In this document: positions 38,787 through 47,264 of the stretch, piece by piece | Layout of the letters: each line of letters opens with the position of its first letter | Position numbering within the stretch: the stretch's first letter is position 1 | From: Acidobacteriota bacterium | Lineage (GTDB): Bacteria > Acidobacteriota > Thermoanaerobaculia > Multivoradales > JAGPDF01 | NCBI GenBank assembly: GCA_014584695.1 | Contig: JACTMI010000041.1 | Location: 1-64,000, forward strand | Reading direction: 5' to 3' | DNA length: 64,000 bases | Notes under the pieces: model-generated | Databases searched by the model: none | Told to the model about the DNA's origin: nothing | Seen by the model: only the letters and a program-made list of their open reading frames with translations | Position numbers and translations under genes: made by a program

Positions 38787-38971
38787 CGCGCCTCCGATCG
38801 GTGCGGCACCAGCTCGGCGCGGGGCTCGCACGACGTCCTGTCGGGGGCGCCGCCGTGCTCATCCGAGGCGATCGGCCGGCGACAGGCCGAAACGACCCGC
38901 CGTCGGCCCGCCGTGGCGCCCGGCTCGACTCTAACAGGCGCTACGGCGGGCCGGGGCTTCCCGGATGAAGC

Positions 38972-40666
38972 TCAGAAGCGGGAGGACTGCAGCTCGAAGT
39001 CGGCGTGGCGCCAGGCGGCCGCGAGCTCGTCGCGCACGGTGGCGGCTTCGGCGGCGAGCCCCTGGGCTTCGAGCGCCCGGGCCAAGCCGAACAGCGACCA
39101 CCCGTTGGCGGGCACTTCGACCAGGTCCTCGCGGTAGACCCGCTCGGCCTCGACCGGCTGGCCGGCCTCGAGCAGGACCGCGCCGAGAATCTGCCGCACC
39201 GGCAGGTACCAATCCGGCGGCTCCTGGTAGATGAGCGTGTCCTCCAGGTCGATCGCCTCCCGCAACAGCGTCACCGCCTCGTCGTGCCGCCCGGCGGCGG
39301 CGGCGATCTCGCCCGTGAGCACGCGCTCGGCCACGTTCAGGACCTGGCGGTAGGAGTTGAAGCCGCCGATCGTCCAGCCTTCGAGCTCGTCGGAGCCGAC
39401 GATCGCCGCCAGCGCCGCCAGCTCGGACCGGGCCGCGGCCGCGTTTCCGGTCCGCAGCAGAGCGAGCCCGCGGGCATAGTGGCGAATGGCGCGGGCGTAG
39501 AGCAGGTCGCGGGCCGGCTCCGGTTCGGCGAGGATGCGGTCCCACTTGGCGAAGCGGGCCCAGGCGAAGAGCGGCGAGGCCCCGTAGTGCTGCAGGTAGC
39601 CCCAGTCCTTCGAGCCGTGCAGATGCGCGACCGCCTCGACGCCCACCTGCCGGCGGACCTTCTCGGCGGCCGTGATCGCCTCCTCCGAATAGCCGGCGAA
39701 GGCGGCGGCGACCCACCGGAAGTGGTTGTTGTGCGGGTGGTAGGCGAGCGGGTAGATCCCCTGCGCCTGGGTGGCGGCGATGTACGCCTCGTCGGCGGCG
39801 TCGGCGCGGCGGTTCGCCTCCACGGCGTCCATGTAGCGGCCGATCCGGATGTAGGTGTGACCCGGCATGTGGACGAGGTGGCCGGCGGCGGGCATCAGGT
39901 GAGCCAGCCGGTCGGCGGCCGCTTCCGCGCGGCGCGGATCGGGCGAGGCCTCGGTGGCGTGGATGTAGAGATGGAGGGCCCCCGGGTGCCGGGGATTGCG
40001 CTCGATCACCGACTCCAGGACCTCGAGCAACTCCGGCGTGAAGGAGCGCGGGCTGCCGTCGGCCTCCCAGTAGTTCCAGGGGTTCTTGTCCATCACGGCC
40101 TCGGCGAAGAGCGCGGCCGCGTCGAGGTCGTCGGGGAAGCGGTGCATCAGGTCGCGCATCGCGTCGGCCCAGGCGGCATCCAGGCCGCTGCGGTCGTCAC
40201 CGGGCTCGGCGGCGTAGCGCTCGGCGAGGGCCGCGATGTAGCCCTGCTCGCGCTCGCTCACCGCGGGCGCCAGCCGCTTCGCCTCGCGGATCGCCCGCCA
40301 GGCTTCGGGCGCGTCGTTGGGGTCCATCGGCGCGTTGATGTTCGGCCCCAGCACCAGCGCGACGCCCCAGTGGCACATGGCGCACTCGGAGTCGAGCCGC
40401 GCCGCTTCCCGGAAGGCGCGCGCCGCTTCGGCGTGGTTGAAGCCGTAGGAGAGGCGGATGCCCTGGTCGAAGTAGCGCTGGGCGAGCTCGGACCGGGTGG
40501 TGATCGGCATGTGGTGGTCGCCCAGGCCCTCGAGGAGGGGCGCCTTCGCGGGCGCCGCCGCCGCGGTGGGTGGCGCGGGTGTCGCCGTGCCCCCGGTGGC
40601 GCAACCGGCGAGCAGCGCGATCAGCGTCATCGCGAAGAGAGTGGCGGTCGTGGAGCGGATTCTCAT
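38972..40666 (-). CDS. TPR-repeat lipoprotein of the CAMC/GPNIN family
   Basis: 564 residues. Lipoprotein signal with LLAGC (Cys 22), then helical TPR-like repeats: QRYFDQGIRLSYGFNHAEA, FREAARLDSECAMC, LGPNINAPMDP and later HPGALHLYIHATEASPDP. The GPNIN and HLYIH segments are typical of a conserved uncharacterised TPR family in acidobacteria and relatives. C95-AM-C98-H99 formally fits a heme c motif but is probably a structural variant of the family's CAMCYWG. ATG 40666 has GGGAGA upstream. It lies between the efflux adaptor and the RND pump; no role in export is proven. Confidence 0.83.
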   Translation of the reverse strand: MRIRSTTATLFAMTLIALLAGCATGGTATPAPPTAAAAPAKAPLLEGLGDHHMPITTRSELAQRYFDQGIRLSYGFNHAEAARAFREAARLDSECAMCHWGVALVLGPNINAPMDPNDAPEAWRAIREAKRLAPAVSEREQGYIAALAERYAAEPGDDRSGLDAAWADAMRDLMHRFPDDLDAAALFAEAVMDKNPWNYWEADGSPRSFTPELLEVLESVIERNPRHPGALHLYIHATEASPDPRRAEAAADRLAHLMPAAGHLVHMPGHTYIRIGRYMDAVEANRRADAADEAYIAATQAQGIYPLAYHPHNNHFRWVAAAFAGYSEEAITAAEKVRRQVGVEAVAHLHGSKDWGYLQHYGASPLFAWARFAKWDRILAEPEPARDLLYARAIRHYARGLALLRTGNAAAARSELAALAAIVGSDELEGWTIGGFNSYRQVLNVAERVLTGEIAAAAGRHDEAVTLLREAIDLEDTLIYQEPPDWYLPVRQILGAVLLEAGQPVEAERVYREDLVEVPANGWSLFGLARALEAQGLAAEAATVRDELAAAWRHADFELQSSRF

Positions 40667-40869
40667 GGCTGTTCTCCCGAGGACGGTGGCCCGGCGGCCC
40701 GCATGGCCGCAGGATCGCCTGCCCTGTGCGGGAGATCCTCCCCGATGCCGAGCGGCGGGAACACCGACCAGGGCTCGGGCGGCGTCCCTGACCTTGGTCA
40801 GGGGCGGGTTGCGCTGATCTCGTCTTGGATGCCGCGGCCGGGTCCGACGTTTCGCGCCGGGGAATGCGC

Positions 40870-41991
40870 TCAGTTGCCCGAAGGCGGCTGCACGACGATC
40901 GCGGCACCGTCCCGCAGAGCCTCGGCGCCGCGCACGACGAGGGTCTCGCCGGCGGCCAGCCCGCCGCGTACCTCGACCCGGCCGTCGGCGGTCCGCAGGC
41001 CGAGCTGGAGCACCCGCTCGCGCGCCTGTCCCTCCTCGACGACGAAGGCCAGGAAGCCCCGGTCGCTCGGCCGGATCGCCGTCTGCGGGATCACCGGCGC
41101 CTCGCCCCCGCCGGCGGCGGGGGCCTCGACCTCCGCGAAGGCGCCGGGGCGCAGGTCACCCCGGCCAGGATCATCGATGCGAGCGGTGATCGAGACCATC
41201 CGGTCGCGCGGGTCCGCCGCCGCCGCGACCAGCGAGATGGTCGCCCGGTAGCTTTCGCCGTGCGCACCGCGCAGGCGGAATCGGACCTGCTGACCGCTGG
41301 CGAGCGCGGTCGCATCCGACTCGGGGACGCGGAAGCGGAGCAGCAGCGGCTCGCGTCGGAGCAGAGAGGCGACCACGGTGCCGGGCTGGACGTAGCGCCC
41401 GGTCTCGATGGAGCGGGTCTGGACGACTCCGGAGGCGGGCGAGCGGACGAAGGCGTCGCGCAGGTTGAGCTCGGCGAGCGCCAGCGCGGTGCGCCGCTCG
41501 TCGGCCTCGGCGGCCGCCGAGGCGAGCCTCGTCCGCCACGCATCGACCTCTTCCGCGCGCACCAGGTCGGGATTGCGCGCGTTCAGCGTCTCGCGGCGCT
41601 CGAGCCCGGCCCGGGCCTCTTCGACGCCGGCTTCGGCCTTGGCGAGGGCGGCCCGCGCCGCCTCCGCGGCGAGGCGATAGCGCTCCGGCTCGATCTCGGC
41701 CAGGACCGAATCGGGAGTCACGGCGTCCCCTTCCTGGAACCGGACTCGTTCGACCACGCCGGCGACGCGGGCGGTGACCGCCACCTGTTCGAAGGCCTCC
41801 ACCGAACCGACGGCCTGAACGGTGTACTCGACCTCTCGCGCTTCGACCGTGGCCACCTCGACCGGGAAACGGACGGTGTCGCGCGCCGGTCGCCCGGAGC
41901 CCGCCGCGGGCTGGGACGCGTCTCGGCCGCACGCCGGCGCGAGGAGGCCGACGAGGAGAAGGGGCAGCGGGGCGAAGCGAAGGCGGATCAT
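40870..41991 (-). CDS. RND efflux periplasmic adaptor (membrane fusion protein)
   Basis: 373 residues. A signal sequence ends near PACGRD (possible lipoprotein), followed by lipoyl halves (QAVGSVEAFEQVAVTARVAG and SPASGVVQTRSIETGRYVQP), a helical hairpin, and beta-barrel domains (LRPGAFAEVEAP, PQTAIRPSDRGFLAFVV). It should bridge the AcrB-like pump to the TolC-like channel. ATG 41991 overlaps the preceding tolC stop (ATGA), so the two are translationally coupled. A gap of 203 bases, with nothing recognised in it, separates it from the TPR lipoprotein. Confidence 0.93.
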   Translation of the reverse strand: MIRLRFAPLPLLLVGLLAPACGRDASQPAAGSGRPARDTVRFPVEVATVEAREVEYTVQAVGSVEAFEQVAVTARVAGVVERVRFQEGDAVTPDSVLAEIEPERYRLAAEAARAALAKAEAGVEEARAGLERRETLNARNPDLVRAEEVDAWRTRLASAAAEADERRTALALAELNLRDAFVRSPASGVVQTRSIETGRYVQPGTVVASLLRREPLLLRFRVPESDATALASGQQVRFRLRGAHGESYRATISLVAAAADPRDRMVSITARIDDPGRGDLRPGAFAEVEAPAAGGGEAPVIPQTAIRPSDRGFLAFVVEEGQARERVLQLGLRTADGRVEVRGGLAAGETLVVRGAEALRDGAAIVVQPPSGN

Positions 41992-43340
41992 GGCGTCGAT
42001 GACTCCAGAGGAAGCGGCTCCACGGTCGCGAGCGGCGAGCCGCCGATCGCTCGCTCGAGCGCGAGGCGCGCGAGGGCGCGCGCGAAGCGGACGCGCGCGA
42101 GCTCGGCCTCGGCCTCGAACTCGGAGACCTGGGCATCCGCCTGCTCGAGCGCCGAGGCCAGCCCGGCGCGGTAGCGCTCGCGGACCTCCTCGGCGTTCTG
42201 GCGGGCGGCCTCGAGCCGGGTGTCGGCCTGTCCGAGCGCCGCCCCGGCGGCGGTCAGGTCGGCGGCGGCCTGCTCCACCTCGAGGGCGACTCGCCGCCGC
42301 CGCTCGGCGAGCGCGAGCGACGCCTCCCGCGCCTCGCTGCTCCGCAGCGCGGCCAGCGCCTCGCGGTCGCCGCCGTCGAAGAGGGACCAAGTCAGCGTCA
42401 GCCCGAGGTTCCAGTCTTCCTCGCGGCCCGAGAGGCCGGCCTCGTTGGTCCAGCGATAGAGACCGCGCAGGTCGAGCGTGGGGACGAAGCCGAGGCGGGG
42501 CGCCAGGGCGCTCAGCCGGGCCGCCTCCGCGCGCTCCTCGAGCGCCGCCAGCTCGCGCCGCTGGCCCAGGGCGCGCGCCGCCAGCTCCGTTGCGCCCTCC
42601 GCCGGCTCGGGCAACGCCCCCGGCTCGACCAGTGGCCGGTCGGCGGGCGCGGCGATCAGGAAGGAGAGCGCCAAGCGGGCCGCCTCCGCATCCCGCGCCG
42701 CGCGCGTCAGCTCCAGCCGGGCGGTGGCGCGTTCGAGGTCGCTGCGCGTGAAGTCGTTGCGGTTGGCGAGCCCGGCTTCGAGCCGCAGACGCACCTCCTC
42801 GACCATCTGCTCGGCGACCTGCATCCGCCGCTCGGCGGCGGCGCGCAGGCGTTCGGTGGAGAGGACGGTGAAATAGGTGTCGGCGACGTCGAAGGCGAGC
42901 GCGCGCTCGAGCTCCGCGGACTCCAGCCGCTGTGCCGAGAGCGAGCTGGTGGCGGCCCGGATCAGCGGCAGCGCGCGCAAGTCGAACAGGGTGGTCTCGG
43001 CCACGGCCTGGCCGGAAAAGGCGTCGAGCGCTTGGACGGTGACCTCGTCCTGGTCGACCGTGCGCGTCACCTCGCGCGCCCGCCGGGTGTAAGTACCACT
43101 CAGAGTGAGCGAAGGGACGAGCTGGGCCATCGCCTGGCGCCGGAGCGCCTCGGCGCGCTCGATCCGCGCGAGGGCGATCTCGGAGATCTCGTTGCCCGCC
43201 CGCGCCAGCTCGAGCGCCTCGGAGAGGTGCAACGGCTCGGCCGCCGGGGAGGCGGCCAGGGCCGGGGGGGCCACCGCGGCGAGGGTGGCGGCGAGGATGC
43301 GGGCGGCGAGCCCGTCGGATCGGAAGCGGGAGTAGTTCAT
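41988..43340 (-). CDS. TolC-family outer membrane efflux protein
   Basis: 450 residues. Signal peptide (LAARILAATLAAVAPPALA), then two OEP repeats with long amphipathic helices (LHLSEALELARAGN, EVRLRLEAGLANRNDFTRSDLE, EVRERYRAGLASALEQADAQ) and beta strands such as NLGLTLTWSLFDGG. It forms the outer-membrane channel of a tripartite efflux pump. ATG 43340 begins the signal peptide. It is expressed from the strong minus-strand promoter at 43388-43417 and coupled to the adaptor gene. Confidence 0.94.
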   Translation of the reverse strand: MNYSRFRSDGLAARILAATLAAVAPPALAASPAAEPLHLSEALELARAGNEISEIALARIERAEALRRQAMAQLVPSLTLSGTYTRRAREVTRTVDQDEVTVQALDAFSGQAVAETTLFDLRALPLIRAATSSLSAQRLESAELERALAFDVADTYFTVLSTERLRAAAERRMQVAEQMVEEVRLRLEAGLANRNDFTRSDLERATARLELTRAARDAEAARLALSFLIAAPADRPLVEPGALPEPAEGATELAARALGQRRELAALEERAEAARLSALAPRLGFVPTLDLRGLYRWTNEAGLSGREEDWNLGLTLTWSLFDGGDREALAALRSSEAREASLALAERRRRVALEVEQAAADLTAAGAALGQADTRLEAARQNAEEVRERYRAGLASALEQADAQVSEFEAEAELARVRFARALARLALERAIGGSPLATVEPLPLESSTP

Positions 43341-43387
43341 CTCGTGGCTGTGAGCCGCGCCGGACGGCGTGGCAGACCGAGAGAGAA

Positions 43388-43417
43388 AGGATAGCCGCGC
43401 GGTGCGCGGGGTGTCAA
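43388..43417 (-). promoter_or_regulatory. Near-consensus sigma-70 promoter of the tolC-adaptor operon
   Basis: Read on the minus strand: -35 TTGACA (43417-43412), 18-base spacer, -10 TATCCT (43393-43388). The predicted transcription start is near 43381, about 40 bases before ATG 43340. This is the best sigma-70 match in the window. Confidence 0.7.
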
Positions 43418-43525
43418 AGCGGCGCCCCTGCTCGAACGAGGCGAGCTCCCCACCCCTTGGGGGCGGCGTCGGCACGACGAGCACCGGGTAGGATCGGGCG
43501 GCCCGCTCTGGAGGGGGCGTCACCG

Positions 43526-46282
43526 ATGTCACCGAATTCCACTTTCGTCGCCTCGTCGATCGCGATTCTCCTCGCCGCGCCCGTCGCCGCTCAGCACCCG
43601 ACCGGTACGGGCACGCTGCACGACCCACGGGAGGTGCACCTCGCCGACGTCGTCCAGCTCACTTCCGGCGGCGAGAACGCCGAGGCCTATTGGTCGCCGG
43701 ACGGCGAGCGACTCGTCTTCCAGTCGACGCGCCCCCCCTACGCCTGCGACCAGATCTTCACCATGCCTTCGCGGCGAGTCGAAGAGCCGTCGCTGGTTTC
43801 GACCGGCCAGGGACTGACGACCTGCGCCTACTACCTCTATCCGGAGGGTGAGCGGATCCTCTACGCCTCGACCCACGCCGGGTCACCGACCTGCCCGGCC
43901 CGCCCGGACTTCTCTCAAGGCTACGTCTGGCGGCTCGATCCGGACTACGAGATCTGGAGCGCCCGCGCCGACGGCACCGACCTCGTCCGCCTGACCGACT
44001 CGCCGGGCTACGACGCCGAGGCGACCGTCTGCCCGCTCGACGGCACGGTGATCTTCACCTCGACCCGCGACGGCGACCTCGAGCTCTACACCATGCGGCC
44101 GGACGGCAGCGACGTGAAGCGCTTGACCCACACGCCCGGCTACGACGGCGGCGCCTTCTTCTCGGCCGACTGCCGCCAGATCGTCTGGCGCGCCTCCCGT
44201 CCCGAGGGCGAGGCCCTCGACGAGTATCGCCGCCTGCTGGGTGAGGACCTGATCCGGCCCAACCGCCTGGAGATCTGGGTGGCCGATCGCGATGGCAGCA
44301 ACGCCCGCCAGGTGACGCGCCTGGGCGCGGCCTCCTTCGCCCCCTATTTCTTCCCGGACGGCCGCCGGATCCTGTTCTCGACCAACTACGGCGACCCCAA
44401 GGGCCGCGAGTTCGACCTCTGGGCGATCGACGTCGACGGCGCGCGGCTCGAGCAGATCACTTATGCAGCCGGCTTCGACGGCTTCCCGGTCTTCTCTCCC
44501 GACGGCCGGTGGCTGGCGTTCGGCTCGAACCGCAACCAGGGCAAGCCCGGCGAGACCGACGTCTACGTGGCCCGCTGGGTCGACGCGCCGGTCGCCGCGG
44601 TGCCCGATCGCCCCGAGGACCGCTTCGCGGCCGACGTCGCCTGGCTCGCCGACGACGCGCGCGAGGGGCGGGCGCCGGGCAGCGCGGGCATCGCCGCGGC
44701 GGCCGATTTCATCGAGCGGCGCTTCCGCGACCTCGGACTGGCGCCGGCGGGAGAGAACGGCGGCTACCGGCAGGCTTTCGACGTCGTGACCGCGATCTCC
44801 TCGGGTCCCGGCACGGCGCTCGAGGTCGACGGCGTGGCGATCGAGGCGGACGCGTTCGTGCCCCTCGCCTTCTCGTCTCCGGGTCCGGTCGAAGCCGAGG
44901 TCGTCTTCGCCGGCTGGGGAATCACGGCTCCGGACAAGAGCCACGACGACTACCTCGAGGTCGACGCCCGGGGCAAGATCGTCCTGGTGCGCCGGTTCGT
45001 CCCCAAGGGCGAGGCCTTTTCGCAGCCGGAGGACGAGCGGCGCTTCAGTGATCTGCGCTACAAGGCCTTCAACGCCCGCGAGCACGGCGCCGTCGGGCTC
45101 CTGGTGGTCGATTGGCCGCCGGCGGACGCCGAGGGGAAGGTGGAGGACGAGGCGCCGTTGCCCAGACTCTCGGTGGACCAGCAGGGCGACGCCGGAATTC
45201 CCGCCGCGGCGGTCGCGCGGGGACTCGGCGAGCAGCTCGCTGCGGGGAGTGCGCGGGCGCGGCTGGCGGTCGAGCTGGAGCGGACCACGGCGCGCACGGA
45301 GAACGTCCTCGCCCGGCTCGAGCCGGGCGCCACCCTCCGGCACGGCGGCGCGGTCGTGCTCGGCGCCCACTACGACCACCTGGGCCGCGGCGGGGCCAGC
45401 TCGCTGGCGCCCGGCAGCGACGAGGTCCACAACGGGGCCGACGACAACGCCTCCGGCACCGCGGCGCTGCTCGAAGCCGCTCGGAGTCTGGCCGCGATCC
45501 GCGCGGAGCTGTCGCGGACCGTGATCTTCGCCGCTTTCTCCGGCGAGGAGCGGGGGCTTCTGGGCTCGACCGCATTCACCCGCCACCCGCCGGCTGGCCT
45601 CGCGATCGGCGACCTCCGGGCGATGGTCAACATGGACATGGTGGGCCGCCTGCGCGACCAGCGGCTCGCCGTGCTCGGCGCCGATTCGGCCGCGGAATGG
45701 CCGGAGATCGTGGCGGCGACCTGCGCGCCGCTCGGCCTCCACTGCGCCGGGTCGGGGGACGGCTACGGACCCTCGGATCAGACGCCTTTCTACGCCGCCG
45801 GCGTGCCCGTGCTCCATCTCTTCACCGGCACGCACGACCAGTACCACAAGCCGAGCGACGACGCCGAGCACATCCACGCCACCGGCGGAGCGTTCGTCGC
45901 CGAGGTCGCCGCGCGGCTCGTTCGCGCGGTCGCCGGCCGGCCGGAGCCGCTCACCTATCGCCGGAGCGCCGGCCCGCCGCCAGCGCGGGGCGACGTCCGC
46001 TCCTTCGGTGCCTCGCTCGGCACCGTGCCCGACTACGCCGGCGGCGAGGGCGAGGTCGGCGTGCTGCTCGCCGGCACGCGGCCCGGCGGTCCCGCCGAGA
46101 AGGCGGGGATGCGGCGCGGTGACCGGCTGATCGAGCTGGGGGGCAAGGAAGTCCGCGACATCAACGACTTCATGTTCATCCTCCGGCAGGCGCGGCCGGG
46201 TGAGGAAGTGGGCGCGGTGGTGATGCGCGACGGCGAGCGGATCGAGCTGCGGGTCGTCTACGGCGAGTCGCGGCGGATGTGA
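43526..46282 (+). CDS. Exported TolB-propeller / M28 aminopeptidase / PDZ fusion protein
   Basis: 918 residues. A signal peptide (SSIAILLAAPVAAQ) precedes six or so WD40-like PD40 blades (AYWSPDGERLVFQSTR, ELYTMRPDGSDVKRLT, PVFSPDGRWLAFGSNR; residues ~35-360). A PA-type domain follows, then an M28 zinc peptidase with ligands in GAHYDHLG, NGADDNASGT, SGEERGLLGS, NMDMVGRL and HDQYHKPSDD. A C-terminal PDZ domain ends the chain (GPAEKAGMRRGDRLIELGG). It probably binds and trims peptides in the periplasm. ATG 43526 has GGAGGGGG upstream; a TAGGAT box is at 43489-43494. Confidence 0.92.
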   Translation: MSPNSTFVASSIAILLAAPVAAQHPTGTGTLHDPREVHLADVVQLTSGGENAEAYWSPDGERLVFQSTRPPYACDQIFTMPSRRVEEPSLVSTGQGLTTCAYYLYPEGERILYASTHAGSPTCPARPDFSQGYVWRLDPDYEIWSARADGTDLVRLTDSPGYDAEATVCPLDGTVIFTSTRDGDLELYTMRPDGSDVKRLTHTPGYDGGAFFSADCRQIVWRASRPEGEALDEYRRLLGEDLIRPNRLEIWVADRDGSNARQVTRLGAASFAPYFFPDGRRILFSTNYGDPKGREFDLWAIDVDGARLEQITYAAGFDGFPVFSPDGRWLAFGSNRNQGKPGETDVYVARWVDAPVAAVPDRPEDRFAADVAWLADDAREGRAPGSAGIAAAADFIERRFRDLGLAPAGENGGYRQAFDVVTAISSGPGTALEVDGVAIEADAFVPLAFSSPGPVEAEVVFAGWGITAPDKSHDDYLEVDARGKIVLVRRFVPKGEAFSQPEDERRFSDLRYKAFNAREHGAVGLLVVDWPPADAEGKVEDEAPLPRLSVDQQGDAGIPAAAVARGLGEQLAAGSARARLAVELERTTARTENVLARLEPGATLRHGGAVVLGAHYDHLGRGGASSLAPGSDEVHNGADDNASGTAALLEAARSLAAIRAELSRTVIFAAFSGEERGLLGSTAFTRHPPAGLAIGDLRAMVNMDMVGRLRDQRLAVLGADSAAEWPEIVAATCAPLGLHCAGSGDGYGPSDQTPFYAAGVPVLHLFTGTHDQYHKPSDDAEHIHATGGAFVAEVAARLVRAVAGRPEPLTYRRSAGPPPARGDVRSFGASLGTVPDYAGGEGEVGVLLAGTRPGGPAEKAGMRRGDRLIELGGKEVRDINDFMFILRQARPGEEVGAVVMRDGERIELRVVYGESRRM

Positions 46283-46289
46283 CCCGGGC

Positions 46290-47264
46290 GTGAGTCTCGG
46301 CGGTCACCTCTGGACCATCGGCCCGGTGCTGGCCGCCAGGCTCCGCCCACCGCGGGTCGCCGATTCCGAGCCCTGGGGGCTCGAGCTCCAGGATCCCGAG
46401 GTGGGGCCGGTCCGGCTCACCGGGTGGCTGCGCCGCGCGGGGGATGGCGAGCGCGTGGCGGTGCTGCTCCACGGCCTCGGGGGCTCGGCCGAGAGCCCCT
46501 ATCTCGCCCCGCTCTCGGCGCGCCTCGCGGCGGCTGGCTGGTCGAGTCTCCGGCTCAACCTGCGGGGTGCCGACCGGCGCGGCGACGACGTGCACCACGC
46601 CGGCTGGACCGGCGATCTGCCCGCGGTGTTCGCCGCGCCGCCGCTGGCCGGCGCGCGCCGGCTGGCGCTCCTCGGCGTGTCGCTGGGCGGCCACGTCGCG
46701 CTCCGCCACGCCACCGAGCCGCACGATCCGCGGCTCGCCGCGGTCGTCTCGATCTGCGCGCCGCTCGATCTCGAACGCGGCGCCGCGGCGATCGACTCGC
46801 CGCGACGCGCGCTCTACCGCCGCCACGTGCTGCGGGGATTGAAGGAGATCTACGCCGAGGTCGGGGTGCGCCGGCCGGTGCCGGTGCCGGTCGAGCGCGT
46901 CGAACGGGCGCGGCGGCTTCGCGAGTGGGACGGCCTCGTGGTCGCCCCTCGCTTCGGCTTTCGTTCCGCCGAGGACTACTACGCGCGGGCCAGCGTGGCG
47001 CCGCGGCTGGGTGCGCTCGCCGCGCCGGCCCTGCTGATCTGGAGCGAAGGGGACCCGATGGTGCCGGCGGAGACGGTCCGACCCTGTCTGTCCGCGCTGC
47101 CGGGGAGCGCCCGGGTGATCTGGACCCCGGCGGGCGGCCACGTCGGCTTTCCGGCGAACCTCGACCTGGGACTGGGTCCCGAACCCGGGCTCGCGGGGCA
47201 GGTCGTCTCCTGGCTGGAAGCGGTCGCGCCCGCGGAGCGGGTCAGGGACTCGTCCGGATCCTGA
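46290..47264 (+). CDS. Alpha/beta hydrolase, YheT-like
   Basis: 324 residues. The oxyanion-side motif LLHGLGGSAES, the LRLNLRGADRR segment and the nucleophile elbow GVSLGG are all present, with IWSEGDPMVP and a C-terminal GGHVGF carrying the presumed Asp and His. These are typical of the YheT/ABHD1-type subfamily; the substrate is unknown. GTG 46290 follows the M28 gene by seven bases without a clear ribosome site. Its 3' end overlaps the convergent DUF4097 gene by 23 bases. Confidence 0.88.
   Translation: MSLGGHLWTIGPVLAARLRPPRVADSEPWGLELQDPEVGPVRLTGWLRRAGDGERVAVLLHGLGGSAESPYLAPLSARLAAAGWSSLRLNLRGADRRGDDVHHAGWTGDLPAVFAAPPLAGARRLALLGVSLGGHVALRHATEPHDPRLAAVVSICAPLDLERGAAAIDSPRRALYRRHVLRGLKEIYAEVGVRRPVPVPVERVERARRLREWDGLVVAPRFGFRSAEDYYARASVAPRLGALAAPALLIWSEGDPMVPAETVRPCLSALPGSARVIWTPAGGHVGFPANLDLGLGPEPGLAGQVVSWLEAVAPAERVRDSSGS

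Noticed and set aside
37554-39137. Plus-strand open frame opposite the RND pump gene
   Set aside because: Asp/Arg/Glu-rich shadow frame; the pump on the other strand is unambiguous.
40368-40384. Heme c (CxxCH) site in the TPR lipoprotein
   Set aside because: A single motif in a family that usually has CAMCYW; more likely a structural variation, kept only as a remark.
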